This document shows positions 54,307 to 63,964 of a stretch of DNA of 64,000 nt, piece after piece. A program made the translations under genes and the position numbers. A model generated the notes under the pieces. It saw only the letters and a program-made list of their open reading frames with translations, did no database searches and was not told the DNA's origin. Origin of the DNA: UBA4744 sp963718995 (GTDB lineage: Bacteria > Actinomycetota > Acidimicrobiia > Spongiisociales > UBA4744); the NCBI GenBank assembly GCA_963718995.1, contig CAVRAP010000020.1:372001-436000 (forward strand). Reading direction: 5' to 3'. Position 1 is the stretch's first letter, and the number at the start of each line of letters is the position of its first letter.

Positions 54307-54686
54307 ATGAACCAATACCTGTTGTCTACCTACACCGTGGTGGGTGAAGTCCCCGGTGCACCGGTACCCCTGAGGAGATGCAAGAGTTCATGGGGCGCGT
54401 CATTGCCCTGGAAGCCGACATGGACGCCGGCGGTACGTTCGTCTTCGGCGGCGCACTCCACGGACCGGACACGGCCACCGTCATGCGCCCGGGTGGCAGC
54501 GTCGTGACAGACGGCCCGTTTGCCGGGTCGAAGGAGCACATCGCCGGGTTCTACATCATCAACGCCGACACCCTCGACGAAGCCCAAGCCTGGGCAGGCA
54601 AAGTTGCGGACGCAACCAACCATCCAATCGAAGTCCGTCCTTTTCGGGCAACCGGCCGGGTGGCCGATCACATGCCGGGCGCCTGA
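54307..54686 (+). CDS. YCII/DGPF-domain protein (one frameshift)
   Basis: The start is ATG 54307 behind GAGGAGA: MNQYLLSTYTVVGEVPGAP; one base appears lost near 54368, after which the family pattern continues: EMQEFMGRVIALEADMDAGG, FGGALHGPDTATV and the DGPF motif TDGPFAGSKEHIAGFYIINA. YCII-like proteins are small and often linked to sigma factors or stress; function undetermined. It stands alone between rnc and mutM on the opposite strand. Confidence 0.82.
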
Positions 54687-54755
54687 GACGATTACTCCCC
54701 TGTCCCGGCCAGGTCGGGCCACACATGCTGGAGGACCGCCTCGACGAGGACGAGC

Positions 54756-55435
54756 TCAGACCGAGCCACTCTCGAGAGCGCGAGCCGCTGCATACTGCTC
54801 GGCTTCCTTCTTGGACCGTCCTGTGCCCTCACCGACGATGCCTCCGTTGACTTCTACGACCGCCGTGAAGGTCTTGTCATGGTCTGGACCTTCGTCGGTG
54901 ATCCGGTAGCGGGGCACGCTTCCGACCTGCGCGAGCACCTCCTGGAGCCGCGTCTTGTAGTCGCGCTTTCCCGGTGCCGCCACACGCGGCATCGATCCGG
55001 TCGGCCCAACGCTCGAGAATGAACCGGCGGGCGCCTTCGAAACCTTGATCGAGATAGAGAGCGGCGATCACCGCCTCCATGGCGTCCGCCAGGATCGATT
55101 CCTTGTCGCGCCCACCCGACGCCAGTTCGCCACGGCCGAGGTAGAGGTGATCCCCCAATGCGATTTCCCTGGCTACGTCGGCAAGTTCAATCCCGTTGAC
55201 CAATCCGGATCGAACTTTGGCCATCTCTCCTTCGGCCAGCTCGGGATGGTGTTCGAACAAGTACACGGTCACCACCAGCTGCAGCACGGCGTCGCCGAGG
55301 AATTCCATGCGCTCGTTGTGCTCGGAACCGGCATGCTCGGCCACGTACGACCGGTGCACCAGCGCAGCCCGCAAGCGTGCTACGGTCCGCAAAGGTACCA
55401 CCCAGAGATCGTTCGAGATCGGCCAGGCCGGCCAC
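54756..55435 (-). CDS. rnc: Ribonuclease III (two frameshifts)
   Basis: RNase III cuts double-stranded RNA in rRNA and mRNA processing. From the GTG at 55435: LADLERSLGGTFADRSTL, then one extra base near 55370, then AALVHRSYVAEHAGSEHNERMEFLGDAVLQLVV (catalytic signature), GGRDKESILADAMEAVIAALYLDQG. A second extra base near 54990 precedes the dsRNA-binding domain (KRDYKTRLQEVLAQVGSVPRYRI, GEGTGRSKKEAEQYAAARAL). Joined length is 225 residues. It overlaps the plsX stop by one base. Confidence 0.94.
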
Positions 55436-56403
55436 TACGTCACCCGGTCCGCCAGCCGCTTCACGAGATCACGGTCGGCTCCATCTGCCGCCAGGGCGAT
55501 GGCGTTCGCAATTGCCACCGACGATGATGTGCCGTGCGCGATGACCACCACTCCTTTCGAACCGACGAGGTGTGCTCCACCGAACGTCTCATAGTCAAGC
55601 CGTGCCCGCAACCCGCTGAGAACGGGGAGAACCCGCTTCTGGTCTTCGAGCGACATGGTGGCCATCGCATCCAAGGCCATTTGCGCCACGAACTGAGCCG
55701 TGCCTTCTGTGGTCTTGAGCACAACGTTGCCGGTGAACCCGTCGGTGACCAGGACATCGACGACGTCCGCCGAGATATCGCGTCCTTCGACGTTACCGAT
55801 GAAGTTGACCGGGGTTGCTTCGAGCAGCTCGAAAGCAGCTCGCTCCAGTTCCCGGCCCTTGCCCCGTTCATGTCCGATGTTGAGCAGGCCGACTCGAGGT
55901 CGTTCCAGCCCGAAGTGAACCTCTGCGACTACCGAGCCCATCAGAGCAAATTGAGGGAAATACTCAGGCTTGCAGTCAGGATTGGCTCCACTGTCGATCA
56001 GGACGGTTGGGCTGCCCGGGGTGGGCAACATGGTGGCTACGGCCGGCCGATCTACCCCGTCGAGACGCCCGATCGTTATCGCCGCGGTGGCCAGAGCCGC
56101 CCCGGTCGAGCCGGCCGACACAAACGCCGAAACGATGCCGTCTCTGACGAGCCGGGCGGCTACCGAAACAGACGCATCGGGTTTCTCACGAATCGCTCGC
56201 GCGGCGTCTTCGTGCATCCCGATGACCTCGGAGGCATGCACAATCGGCAAATAGGATTCGTGATCGACGACCAGCGGAGCCAGCACAGCCCGATCACCGA
56301 CCAGGATCACGTCGTAACCACGTTCGGCCGCAGCCGCGGCCCCCAGCACGGTCTCCAACGGCGCGCGGTCGCCCCCCATTGCATCGAGGGCTACCCGGGC
56401 CAC
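55435..56403 (-). CDS. plsX: Phosphate acyltransferase PlsX
   Basis: PlsX makes acyl-phosphate from acyl-ACP for phospholipid synthesis. The 322-residue protein has VALDAMGGDRAPLETVLGA at the start, EKPDASVSVAARLVRDG, VSAGSTGAALATA, LIDSGANPDCKPEYFPQFALMGSV and GFTGNVVLKTTEGTAQFV. The GTG start is 7 bases after rpmF. rpmF-plsX-rnc is a common order. Confidence 0.95.
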   Translation of the reverse strand: MARVALDAMGGDRAPLETVLGAAAAAERGYDVILVGDRAVLAPLVVDHESYLPIVHASEVIGMHEDAARAIREKPDASVSVAARLVRDGIVSAFVSAGSTGAALATAAITIGRLDGVDRPAVATMLPTPGSPTVLIDSGANPDCKPEYFPQFALMGSVVAEVHFGLERPRVGLLNIGHERGKGRELERAAFELLEATPVNFIGNVEGRDISADVVDVLVTDGFTGNVVLKTTEGTAQFVAQMALDAMATMSLEDQKRVLPVLSGLRARLDYETFGGAHLVGSKGVVVIAHGTSSSVAIANAIALAADGADRDLVKRLADRVT

Positions 56404-56410
56404 CGGCTAC

Positions 56411-56590
56411 CTACTGTTCGTCGACGAGAACTTCACGTCCCCGATACGTCCCGCAGTTGGGGCACGCCCGATGGGAGATCTTCGGACTGTGGCACTGCGG
56501 GCACGTAGACGTGTGCGGACGGCTCAGCTTCCATTGAGCTTTGCGTCGACGCGTCCGTGACCGTGACATCTTCTTCTTCGGCACCGCCAT
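56411..56590 (-). CDS. rpmF: 50S ribosomal protein L32 (zinc-type)
   Basis: A 59-residue protein: MAVPKKKMSRSRTRRRKAQW, then two CxxC pairs (TCPQCHSPK and ACPNCGTYRG) that bind zinc, and an acidic end. It lies 12 bases after DUF177 and 7 before plsX. Confidence 0.96.
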   Translation of the reverse strand: MAVPKKKMSRSRTRRRKAQWKLSRPHTSTCPQCHSPKISHRACPNCGTYRGREVLVDEQ

Positions 56591-56602
56591 GGTGCACTCC
56601 TC

Positions 56603-57106
56603 TCAAGGTTCCAACAGTTGTTGCAGCGCGCTGAACGGAGAGTCGCTCTCGTCGGCGTGACCGGAACAGGGAGTTGTATTCAAGTCGGTTCCGCACGTTG
56701 GGCAAAGTCCCAGGCAATCTTTCTTACACAACGGCACCAACGGCAGGGCCAAACTGACCTCGTCGTGGACGACAGGCTCGAGGTCGATGTAGCCATCGCG
56801 GGTTATGGGAAGGCTCTCCTCATCAGGTTCCCGGCCGAACAACTGGGTGAAGCTTGTCTCGCCGGTCTCGATCCAACTGGTCAGACAACGATTGCACTGG
56901 AGTTCGGCCGAGTACGCGATGGTTCCCCTGGCGAGAATCTCGTCGACCAGTGCTTCGAGTCGCACCTGGACGGTCACGGGATGCGCTGGATCGACCCGAT
57001 CGAGATCCAAACTGATGTCGATCTCGCCGACAATTGTCTGATCTCGATGGGCGCCGACCTTGCCGACCAGGTCGGTGACGAGAAGAAGGAACGGGCTGCT
57101 ATTCAT
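56603..57106 (-). CDS. DUF177 (YceD-type) protein
   Basis: YceD-family proteins are regularly encoded just before rpmF and have been linked to 23S rRNA maturation in other bacteria. The 167-residue protein has LARGTIAYSAELQCNRCLTSW and a C-terminal LCKKDCLGLCPTCGTDLN cysteine cluster. The ATG at 57106 was chosen because homology begins there. Confidence 0.92.
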   Translation of the reverse strand: MNSSPFLLLVTDLVGKVGAHRDQTIVGEIDISLDLDRVDPAHPVTVQVRLEALVDEILARGTIAYSAELQCNRCLTSWIETGETSFTQLFGREPDEESLPITRDGYIDLEPVVHDEVSLALPLVPLCKKDCLGLCPTCGTDLNTTPCSGHADESDSPFSALQQLLEP

Positions 57107-57186
57107 GGTGCTTCGATTGTAGAGAGCTGTTTCGGATCGCACTGCCTCGCACAAACCTGGTGCGTTGCGGAAGGTAGGGTGGACGA

Positions 57187-57693
57187 ATGAGCAGAACTAT
57201 TCTGGATGACGCCTTTGCGCACCACGTGTGGGCCACGTTGCGCCTTGTCGATTCGTGTATTCCCCTCAGCTCCGATCATCTGGGAACGAGTGTCGAGGGG
57301 ACGTACGGCTCGATCATCGAAACGCTACGTCATCTCGTTGGTGCCGACTCCTCCTACCTGTTCGCCCTGACCGGCGGACGGGTTGAGGTGATCGACGAGA
57401 GTGTCCTGGATCTGTCGGAGCTTCGTGCCGTCATGGAAAGCAACGGAGCCGCGTGGGAGTCGCTCCTTGCACAAGACGTCGACCCTGATTCCGTTGTGGT
57501 CCGACGCCGCCCAGACGGGTCCGCGAGCCACGCGCCGCTGGGTGTCCGACTCGCGCAAGCGCTGCACCACGGCACCGATCATCGAAGTCAGGTGTGCACA
57601 GCTCTTACCACGATCGGAGTTGACCCCCCGGCGATCGACGTCTGGGACTTTGCCGAGCAAGATGGCCGCCTTGTCGAGGAACCTCCCTCCTGA
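57187..57693 (+). CDS. DinB-family protein
   Basis: The 168-residue protein has the four-helix DinB/YfiT look, with His in AFAHHVWATLRLVDSC, then YGSIIETLRHLVGADSSYL and the last metal-site motif LHHGTDHRSQVCTAL. DinB-like proteins are metal-binding thiol-dependent enzymes; the role here is unknown. It is divergent from DUF177 and convergent with the DUF1801 gene. Confidence 0.85.
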   Translation: MSRTILDDAFAHHVWATLRLVDSCIPLSSDHLGTSVEGTYGSIIETLRHLVGADSSYLFALTGGRVEVIDESVLDLSELRAVMESNGAAWESLLAQDVDPDSVVVRRRPDGSASHAPLGVRLAQALHHGTDHRSQVCTALTTIGVDPPAIDVWDFAEQDGRLVEEPPS

Positions 57694-57770
57694 TGCTTGC
57701 GTAGGTCCCGGGCAGTTGCCGTTCATGCCGGAATGGAAGCTGCTCGAGAGCCGCAAAGAAGCGTCTGCCG

Positions 57771-58223
57771 TCAGCGTTCTCTCGGAGGAATGTCCCGCAT
57801 ACGTGGGATTGCTCCCATCGATTTCTCGACTGCGCAGATATGGTCGACACACGCCTCGATCAACTCGGTGAGAACCGCACGGTCAACGTCATCGAGCCGT
57901 TTCAGATGGACGGTTGACGTCCCGGCTTTGTGAGGTCCGAGCTTCTCGAGAATGTCCTCGAACCCGCACAAACCCGACATGATGTACAGGGTGAGGCGGT
58001 CTTTTCGAGGAGAGAACCCGACGGGGAAGAAGTCGCCTTCCTGTCCAGTTTTGTATCGGTAGTGGTAACGACCGAAACCGATCGTGTCCGAGCCCCACAC
58101 CCGGGGCTCCTCACCGGTTGTTTCGGCCATCAGCTCCAGCAGATTCGAGGCGTCGATACGCCTTCCCTCGTCGGCCACGGCCTCGATGAGCGCTAGTACA
58201 CCACTTTGTTCCGAATCCTCCAT
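57771..58223 (-). CDS. DUF1801 protein
   Basis: This 150-residue protein has the family core VWGSDTIGFGRYHYRYKTGQEGDFFPVGFSPRKDRLTLYIM, a beta-rich fold of unknown function similar to YdhG. An N-terminal helix and C-terminal helix flank it. It overlaps nothing and appears monocistronic. Confidence 0.8.
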   Translation of the reverse strand: MEDSEQSGVLALIEAVADEGRRIDASNLLELMAETTGEEPRVWGSDTIGFGRYHYRYKTGQEGDFFPVGFSPRKDRLTLYIMSGLCGFEDILEKLGPHKAGTSTVHLKRLDDVDRAVLTELIEACVDHICAVEKSMGAIPRMRDIPPRER

Positions 58224-58289
58224 GGCCGACCATGGTAGAGACGCGAGCCTCGGGCTGCCCTCAACGACTCGAAAAACTGAGCCTCGGTT

Positions 58290-58850
58290 CTAGTGAGGGA
58301 CCGGAGGTGGGGCCGGGCGCGCCTGGTGGAACTCAGAACGCGCTTCACGTACTTGTTTGAGAAGATTGGAGAACAACACCTCGAGCTGCTCGAGGCGATC
58401 CTCGGCCATATCCTCGGCTTCGAGCCGGATGCGACGCGACTCGCCCTCGGCTCTCCTGGTCAGCACATTGGCCTCTTCGACCGCGTCGGCAATGATGTTG
58501 GACTCGCTCACGAGCTCTTTCGCTCTCACGCTGGCTCGATCCATGGCCGCTTTGGCCTTCTCGTTTGTTCGCGCAATGAAAGCTTCCCGTTCCCGAACCA
58601 TCCAGCGGGCGGCTCGCAACTCCTCCGGCAGGCTCGCTTTCAGTTGCTCCAGCATCGCCAGGAACTCTTCCCGCTCGACCCGCACCGCTCCGGAGAGGGG
58701 AAGCGCCTTCGCCTCTTGGATGGCCACCATCATCTCGTCGATGATCTCGTAGAGCTCACCGATCTGAACAGGCTGCTCCGGACGATCGTCGGCTTCCTGG
58801 TCGGCGACCGGCTCATCTAGTTCATGCGGGAATTCGGTGAGGTCATTCAT
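58290..58850 (-). CDS. Coiled-coil protein of the DivIVA/SepIVA-like type
   Basis: The 186-residue protein is highly charged and helical with a long coiled coil from about residue 25 to 165 (EIIDEMMVAIQEAKALPL, EEFLAMLEQLKASLPEELRAAR, RAEGESRRIRLEAEDMAEDRLEQLEVLFSNLL), and a Pro-rich end (RPAPPPVPH). In actinobacteria a similar gene follows coaD; related proteins have been linked to septation and polar growth, and automated annotation often mislabels them ATP synthase B. The start overlaps the coaD stop. Confidence 0.75.
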   Translation of the reverse strand: MNDLTEFPHELDEPVADQEADDRPEQPVQIGELYEIIDEMMVAIQEAKALPLSGAVRVEREEFLAMLEQLKASLPEELRAARWMVREREAFIARTNEKAKAAMDRASVRAKELVSESNIIADAVEEANVLTRRAEGESRRIRLEAEDMAEDRLEQLEVLFSNLLKQVREARSEFHQARPAPPPVPH

Positions 58851-59323
58851 GCGTATCGCTCCTTTAGCGCCGCGGCGACCATCGGGGGAACCAGGCCGTC
58901 GACCGAACCGCCCATCCGGGCAACCTCCTTGACCAACGATGATGAGAGGTAACCGTACTCGGGGTTGGTAGGCAGGAAGAGGGTATTGATTCCGGCGAGG
59001 CTCTCGTTCATCTGTGCCATCTGCAACTCGTACTCGAAATCGGAGACGGCTCGAAGGCCTTTGACGATGACGTCGACGTTTCGATCGCGGGCGAAATCGA
59101 CCAGTAACCCGGAGAAAGCGTGAATCTCCAACCGATCCGAGTCATCTTTGAAAAGCTCTTCGAGCATTCTCGTTCGCTCCGTCGAGTCGAACAGTGAGCT
59201 CTTCGAAGGATTCGCAACAATGGCAACCACGACGTAATCGAAGATCGACAGGCAACGCTTGATGACGTCCACGTGTCCGTTCGTGGGCGGATCGAAACTA
59301 CCCGGACACAGGGCCCTGCTCAC
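58847..59323 (-). CDS. coaD: Phosphopantetheine adenylyltransferase
   Basis: CoaD forms dephospho-CoA from phosphopantetheine and ATP. The 158-residue protein has the nucleotidyltransferase motif PGSFDPPTNGHVDVI, KGLRAVSDFEYELQMAQMN and PEYGYLSSSLVKEVARMGGSVDGLVP. The GTG at 59323 follows AGGAGG and overlaps the rsmD stop by 4 bases. Confidence 0.96.
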   Translation of the reverse strand: MSRALCPGSFDPPTNGHVDVIKRCLSIFDYVVVAIVANPSKSSLFDSTERTRMLEELFKDDSDRLEIHAFSGLLVDFARDRNVDVIVKGLRAVSDFEYELQMAQMNESLAGINTLFLPTNPEYGYLSSSLVKEVARMGGSVDGLVPPMVAAALKERYA

Positions 59324-59862
59324 ATCTCCTCCTTCCTGTACGTCCACAGCCGGCTGTCACCGTACCCGCGCTCGTCTGCCAGATTCAGGCCGCCGGGGCC
59401 CTCCTGAGGGCTCTCGCCGGCACGACGGTGGACTACCACCGAGGCGTTGGCATCGAGCAAAGGTTCTAGCTTGCTCAACACTCCTTGAACAGAAGCTAGC
59501 GAGAGTGCATAGGGGGGGTCAACGAACGCCAGGTCGAACCTCGCCGTGCATCGGTCGAGATAGCGATCTACGTCACCGCCGATGACCTCCCCTCCGAGAT
59601 TGACCGCCGCCGCGTTCTTGCGCAGCGCAACCAACGCCTGGCGATCCATTTCGACAAAGACCACCGACCGGGCGCCCCGGCTCAGCGCCTCGAGCCCGAG
59701 CGAGCCGGAACCCGCATAGAGGTCGAGCACCCGGGCGTCCGACACCCGGTGGGCCAACGACGAGAACATCGCCTCCCGGGCCCGGCCGATCATCGGGCGG
59801 GTTCCGAGACCCTTCGGTGCGACGATCGTTCGCCCTTTCGCCGATCCGGCAATGATCCTCAT
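59320..59862 (-). CDS. rsmD: 16S rRNA (guanine(966)-N(2))-methyltransferase
   Basis: RsmD methylates G966 of 16S rRNA. The protein begins MRIIAGSAKGRTIVAPKG with the TRPMIGRAREAMFSSL motif, SAM-binding RVLDLYAGSGSLGLEALSRGA and catalytic FDLAFVDPPYAL. It is 180 residues. In this sequence recG reads through into it in frame, which I attribute to a base error in recG; the natural ATG overlaps the true recG stop (ATGA). Confidence 0.94.
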   Translation of the reverse strand: MRIIAGSAKGRTIVAPKGLGTRPMIGRAREAMFSSLAHRVSDARVLDLYAGSGSLGLEALSRGARSVVFVEMDRQALVALRKNAAAVNLGGEVIGGDVDRYLDRCTARFDLAFVDPPYALSLASVQGVLSKLEPLLDANASVVVHRRAGESPQEGPGGLNLADERGYGDSRLWTYRKEEM

Positions 59863-62049
59863 GAGATGAACAGCCATTCCACACTGTCGCCCAGCAATGC
59901 CGCGAATCTCGTGTCGGATGTCGAGGTGCTGGGCAAGATCAGGATCACGGGCAACCAGCCCGAACGCCTCTTTCCTCGCCGTGAGAAGGGTATCCATATC
60001 CGCGAGGATGTCGGCCAGCCTCAGGTCCGACAATCCCGCTTGACGGGCTCCGAACACGGTCCCCTGACCACGAATTCTCAGATCTTCTTCCGCCAGTCGG
60101 AACCCGTCGTCCGTCGAGACCATGGCTGCGATACGGGCTTCGCCCTCGTCGGTGGTCGGCTCCGCCACCAGATAGCACCAGTTCGGTCCGCTATGACGAC
60201 TGAGCCGGCCGCGCAGTTGATGCAGCTGACTGAGACCAAAGCGGTCCGCATCCTCAATGATCATGACCGTCGAGTTGGGCATGTCGATCCCCACCTCGAT
60301 GACCGTGGTCGAAACCAGCACATCGAGGCCTCCCGCACGAAACAGCGCCATGACCGCCTGTTTGTCGGCCGGGCGCATCTGACCATGCAGCAAACCGAGA
60401 CGAAGCTCAGGGAAAACACCCTTGAGGCGTTCATATTCGGCGGTTGCCGAAGCCGCCTCGATGTTGGGACTGTCTTCGACGAGCGGGCAGACCACGAAGG
60501 TCTGGCGGTCGATGGCGGCCTGCTCGCGAACCCGTTCATACACGCGGGCCAACGCAGTCGGATCCTTGCCGACATACTCCGTCGTCACCGCAGGGCGACC
60601 TGGCGGCATCTCGTCCAGCTCGGAAACATCGAGGTCGCCATACAGGGTCATGGACAGCGTGCGGGGAATCGGAGTCGCCGTCATGATCAGCAGGTCGGGA
60701 TCCACGTCGCCTGCCTTGTCCTTCAGGTCGACTCGCTGATGCACCCCGAAACGATGCTGCTCGTCGACCACCGCAACGCCCAACCGGGCAAAATGGACAC
60801 CTTCCTGGATGAGGGCATGCGTGCCGATCACCAGATCGATCCGGCCGTCCGCGATCCAACCAACGACGTCATCCCGGCGGACCGACCCGGGCGGTCGGAA
60901 CGACACCTCGGCATGACTCCCCGTCAACAGGGCCAGGGTCACGGGGCGGTCCGGGGCGTGCTCCTCGAACAGGCTCGGCATCCCCAGGTCGGCCCCCTCG
61001 CCTTCGACCACCGGAGCCAGGGCCGCCTGCTCCAACAAGTCCTTGATCCCCAGGTAGTGCTGCTCGGCGAGCACCTCGGTCGGAGCCATCACGGCCCCCT
61101 GATAGCCCCCTTCGATTCCCCCGAGAAGTGAGGCAACCGCCACGACGGTCTTCCCCGATCCAACCTCACCCAACAGCAATCGGTGCATCGGGTGGGGAGC
61201 GAGCATGTCGGCGCGAATCTCAGCGATGACCCGGTGCTGCGCTTCGGTCAGTCGGTAGGGCAGATTCTCGACAAACCGATCGACCAGATGGGTTGTCGGT
61301 TCATGGGCAATTCCCACGGCTTCGTCGATCATCTTCCGTTTGGAAAGAGCGAGCGCAACTTCGAGACGGAAGAGCTCGTCAAACACCAGACGGTCCCGAG
61401 CCCGATCCTTGTCTTCGAGGTTGTCGGGGAAATGAATGTCCAGGATTGCCTGATCCCTCGAGATCAGTTCGAGGCGGGCGCGCATGTCGGGCGGCAGCGG
61501 GTCGCCGATGGGGCACGCTCTCTGCAACGCGTTGTGGATTCCGCGGCGTAGATGTCCTGGCGAGACTCCCCCGACGGTCGAATGAACCGGCACGACCCGT
61601 CCGGTGACCAGACTCTCGGCAGACGAGTTGAGTACATCGACGGCCGGGCTCTTCATCTGCAACTTGCCGCGAAAACGATCCAGTTTGCCGGATAGGGCAA
61701 CCTCGGCGCCGACGGTCAACTGACGTTCGCGGAAGGTCTGGTTGAACCACGTGACGGTCAGCGACGACACCCCGTCGCCGACCACTGCTTCCGTAATCGC
61801 CAGGTTCCGTCGGGGCCGGCGAGTGTTCACCCGCTTGACCGTAACAATCAAGGTGACCTCTTCGCCCAGCTCAACTTCGTTGATGGGAACGGTGCGGGAA
61901 CGATCGATGTAGCGGCGAGGCGTATGGAGCAGCAGATCGGCGACGGTCTCGATACCGGCCTTTTTCAACGCTTCGGCCCGCTTCCCTTTGAGGTGCCTGA
62001 CCTCGTCGACCTTGAACCCGGTCAGCTCGGCCAGCGTGCGACCGCTCAC
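59859..62049 (-). CDS. recG: ATP-dependent DNA helicase RecG (one base error at 3' end)
   Basis: RecG rewinds stalled forks. The wedge domain spans about 60-150; helicase domains have LLLGEVGSGKTVVAVASLL (Walker A), VVDEQHRFGVHQR (DEQH box), MTATPIPRTLSMTLYGDLDVSE and FGLSQLHQLRGRLSRH. The C-terminus would normally read DSVEWLFIS then stop; here one extra base near 59890 shifts the frame so that it runs straight into rsmD. The length to the natural stop is 3n+1. The GTG start overlaps the fakA stop. Confidence 0.95.
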
Positions 62050-63679
62050 TCGACCGAGATCAGATAGGGGTACAACGGTTGATCACCTTTCATGACCTCA
62101 GTCTCGACGTCCGGTCGACGGACGGCGAGCCAATCCCGGACCGCTTCGGTGATCTCAGGCTTGGCGCCGAGGCCGGTGATGAGGGTGACCAATTCGGCAT
62201 GCTTCCCCTACGAGGAAGTCCAGCAGCGTTGTCAGGGCCGTCATTTCATCTTTGTGGGCGAGATGCAGTTCTCCATCGGCAAGGCCCAACCAATCGTCTT
62301 CCGCGACTTTGCCGACCGAGGTGGACGAAGCACGTATGGCTCGCGTCAGCTCCCCCGTTCGCACCCGATCGGCAGACGCCTGCATCGACCGGCTCAACTG
62401 GTCACCATCGACGGTGGCCGGAAAGTAGGCAACCATGGCTGCCAGGCCCTGAGGGACGGTGACCGTCGGGACGACCAGAACGGTTTTTTCCGTCAACCCG
62501 CCAACCTGATTGGCCACCGGAACGATGTTCTTGTTGTTGGGAAGCAGGATGACCGTGTCGGCTTTCACCCGTTGCACGGCATCCAGCAGATCCTGGGTGG
62601 ACGGGTTCATGGTCTGGCCGCCGGTGACCACCTGCTGGGCGCCCAGTCCCCGAAACATCGCGATCAAACCCCGTCCCGCCACCACCGCGATGACCGCTAC
62701 CGGGGCGTCGACGATTTCAGCCCTCGTCTCCTCCGTCCCGTCGGCGGCATGGAAAGCGTCGGCGGCGGATCGGTCCAGGAGATCGGTGATCTCGAGCCGG
62801 TGCGGTCGACCCGCGCTGATGCCTGCTTCGATGGCGGGACCAGGAAGATCGGTGTGGATGTGGCAGTTGTAGGTGCCCTCCCCACCGACAATGACGATCG
62901 AGTCACCGAGTTCGAGCCACTGGTCGCGGAACCGGTCGATCTTCTCCTCGGTGGCCTCGAGCAGGAACATCACCTCGTACCGCAAGTCGGCAATCGACTT
63001 CACATCCTTCTCGACCGGGGCCCCTACCGCTTGGACGGCAGCGGCGAAGATCCGCTCCGGAACAACAACGTCCAGTCCGGTCACCTCTTCGAGAAATGCC
63101 ACGATGAGCAGGAGAAACCCGGCCGCACCCGCATCGACTACTCCGGCTTGCTTGAGGATCGGGCAAGAGCTCCGGGGTGTTTTCCAGTTCCTTCTCGGCG
63201 CGACCGTAGACCCTGGTTAGCAATGTGCCGAGGTCCTCGCCGGCATCGGTTCCCGTCTCGGCAGCGGCCTCGGCCGCAGCCCGGAGAACGGTGAGGATCG
63301 TACCTTCAACCGGGCGGAGAACCGCCTGGTAGGCAGCGTCGGACGCCCGGGCGAGCGCCAGCACGAGCGCGGCAGTTCCAACTTCTTCGTAGCTGCGAAA
63401 CGTGTCCGAGAGCCCTCGCAAGATTTGGGAAAGAATGACTCCGCTGTTGCCGCGGGCGCCCATCAGTGAACCGTGGGCTATGGCTCCCGCAACTTCGTCC
63501 ATTCCTCGAGCGCCGCGAACTTCTTCAACCACCGACTGGACCGTGAGGCTCATGTTGGTGCCGGTGTCACCGTCGGGTACCGGATACACGTTGAGACGGT
63601 TGAGCGCATCACGATGGTGGGCAAGCTGCTTGTGGTAGCGACTGATGACTCGCTTGAGGTGTTCGGCGTTGAGCGCCAT
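62046..63679 (-). CDS. FakA-like DAK2-domain kinase (YloV family; two frameshifts)
   Basis: FakA phosphorylates fatty acids bound to FakB for lipid synthesis; DAK2 actinobacterial relatives are presumed similar. The N-terminal DAK2 domain has NVYPVPDGDTGTNMSLTV, GSLMGARGNSGVILSQIL and PVEGTILTVLRAAAEA. The middle domain follows GVVDAGAAGFLLLIVAFLEEV, and the C-terminal DegV-like region has GDSIVIVGGEGTYNCHIHTD, LLPNNKNIVPVANQV and ends with LYPYLISVE. One extra base near 63165 (ccc) and one near 62208 split the frame. The joined length is 543 residues. Confidence 0.9.
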
Positions 63680-63775
63680 AGGATTCCTTTGATGAACGAG
63701 GCGAGTATACGAATTCCGTGCTCCACACCAAGGGTGCTATCCTGCCGCTCCGACCTCAGGAGGGTCGTCTTTCTC

Positions 63776-63964
63776 ATGTCCTACCGTTGCGAAATCTGTG
63801 GAAAAGAGCCGTGGTACGGGAAGCAAGTCAGCTTCTCACACAAACGCTCGAGCCGCCGCTGGCTCCCCAACATTCAGCGCGTCCGCGTCAAGGATGGCAC
63901 GAACACCCGACGGGCTCGCGTCTGCACATCCTGTCTCAAGGCGGGCAAAGTCCAGAAGGCGTAG
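63776..63964 (+). CDS. rpmB: 50S ribosomal protein L28 (zinc-type)
   Basis: A 62-residue protein: MSYRCEICGKEPWYGKQVSF, then HKRSSRRWLPNIQRVRV and RARVCTSCLKAGKV. The CxxC pairs mark the zinc-binding form. AGGAGG lies 12 bases upstream of the ATG. It is divergent from fakA. The last 36 bases of the window hold only a TACACT hexamer and an ATG that may begin the next gene. Confidence 0.95.
   Translation: MSYRCEICGKEPWYGKQVSFSHKRSSRRWLPNIQRVRVKDGTNTRRARVCTSCLKAGKVQKA

Noticed and set aside
59320..62049. Novel RecG-RsmD fusion enzyme
   Set aside because: One extra base explains it, and the corrected frame restores both the normal RecG end and a 4-bp overlap.
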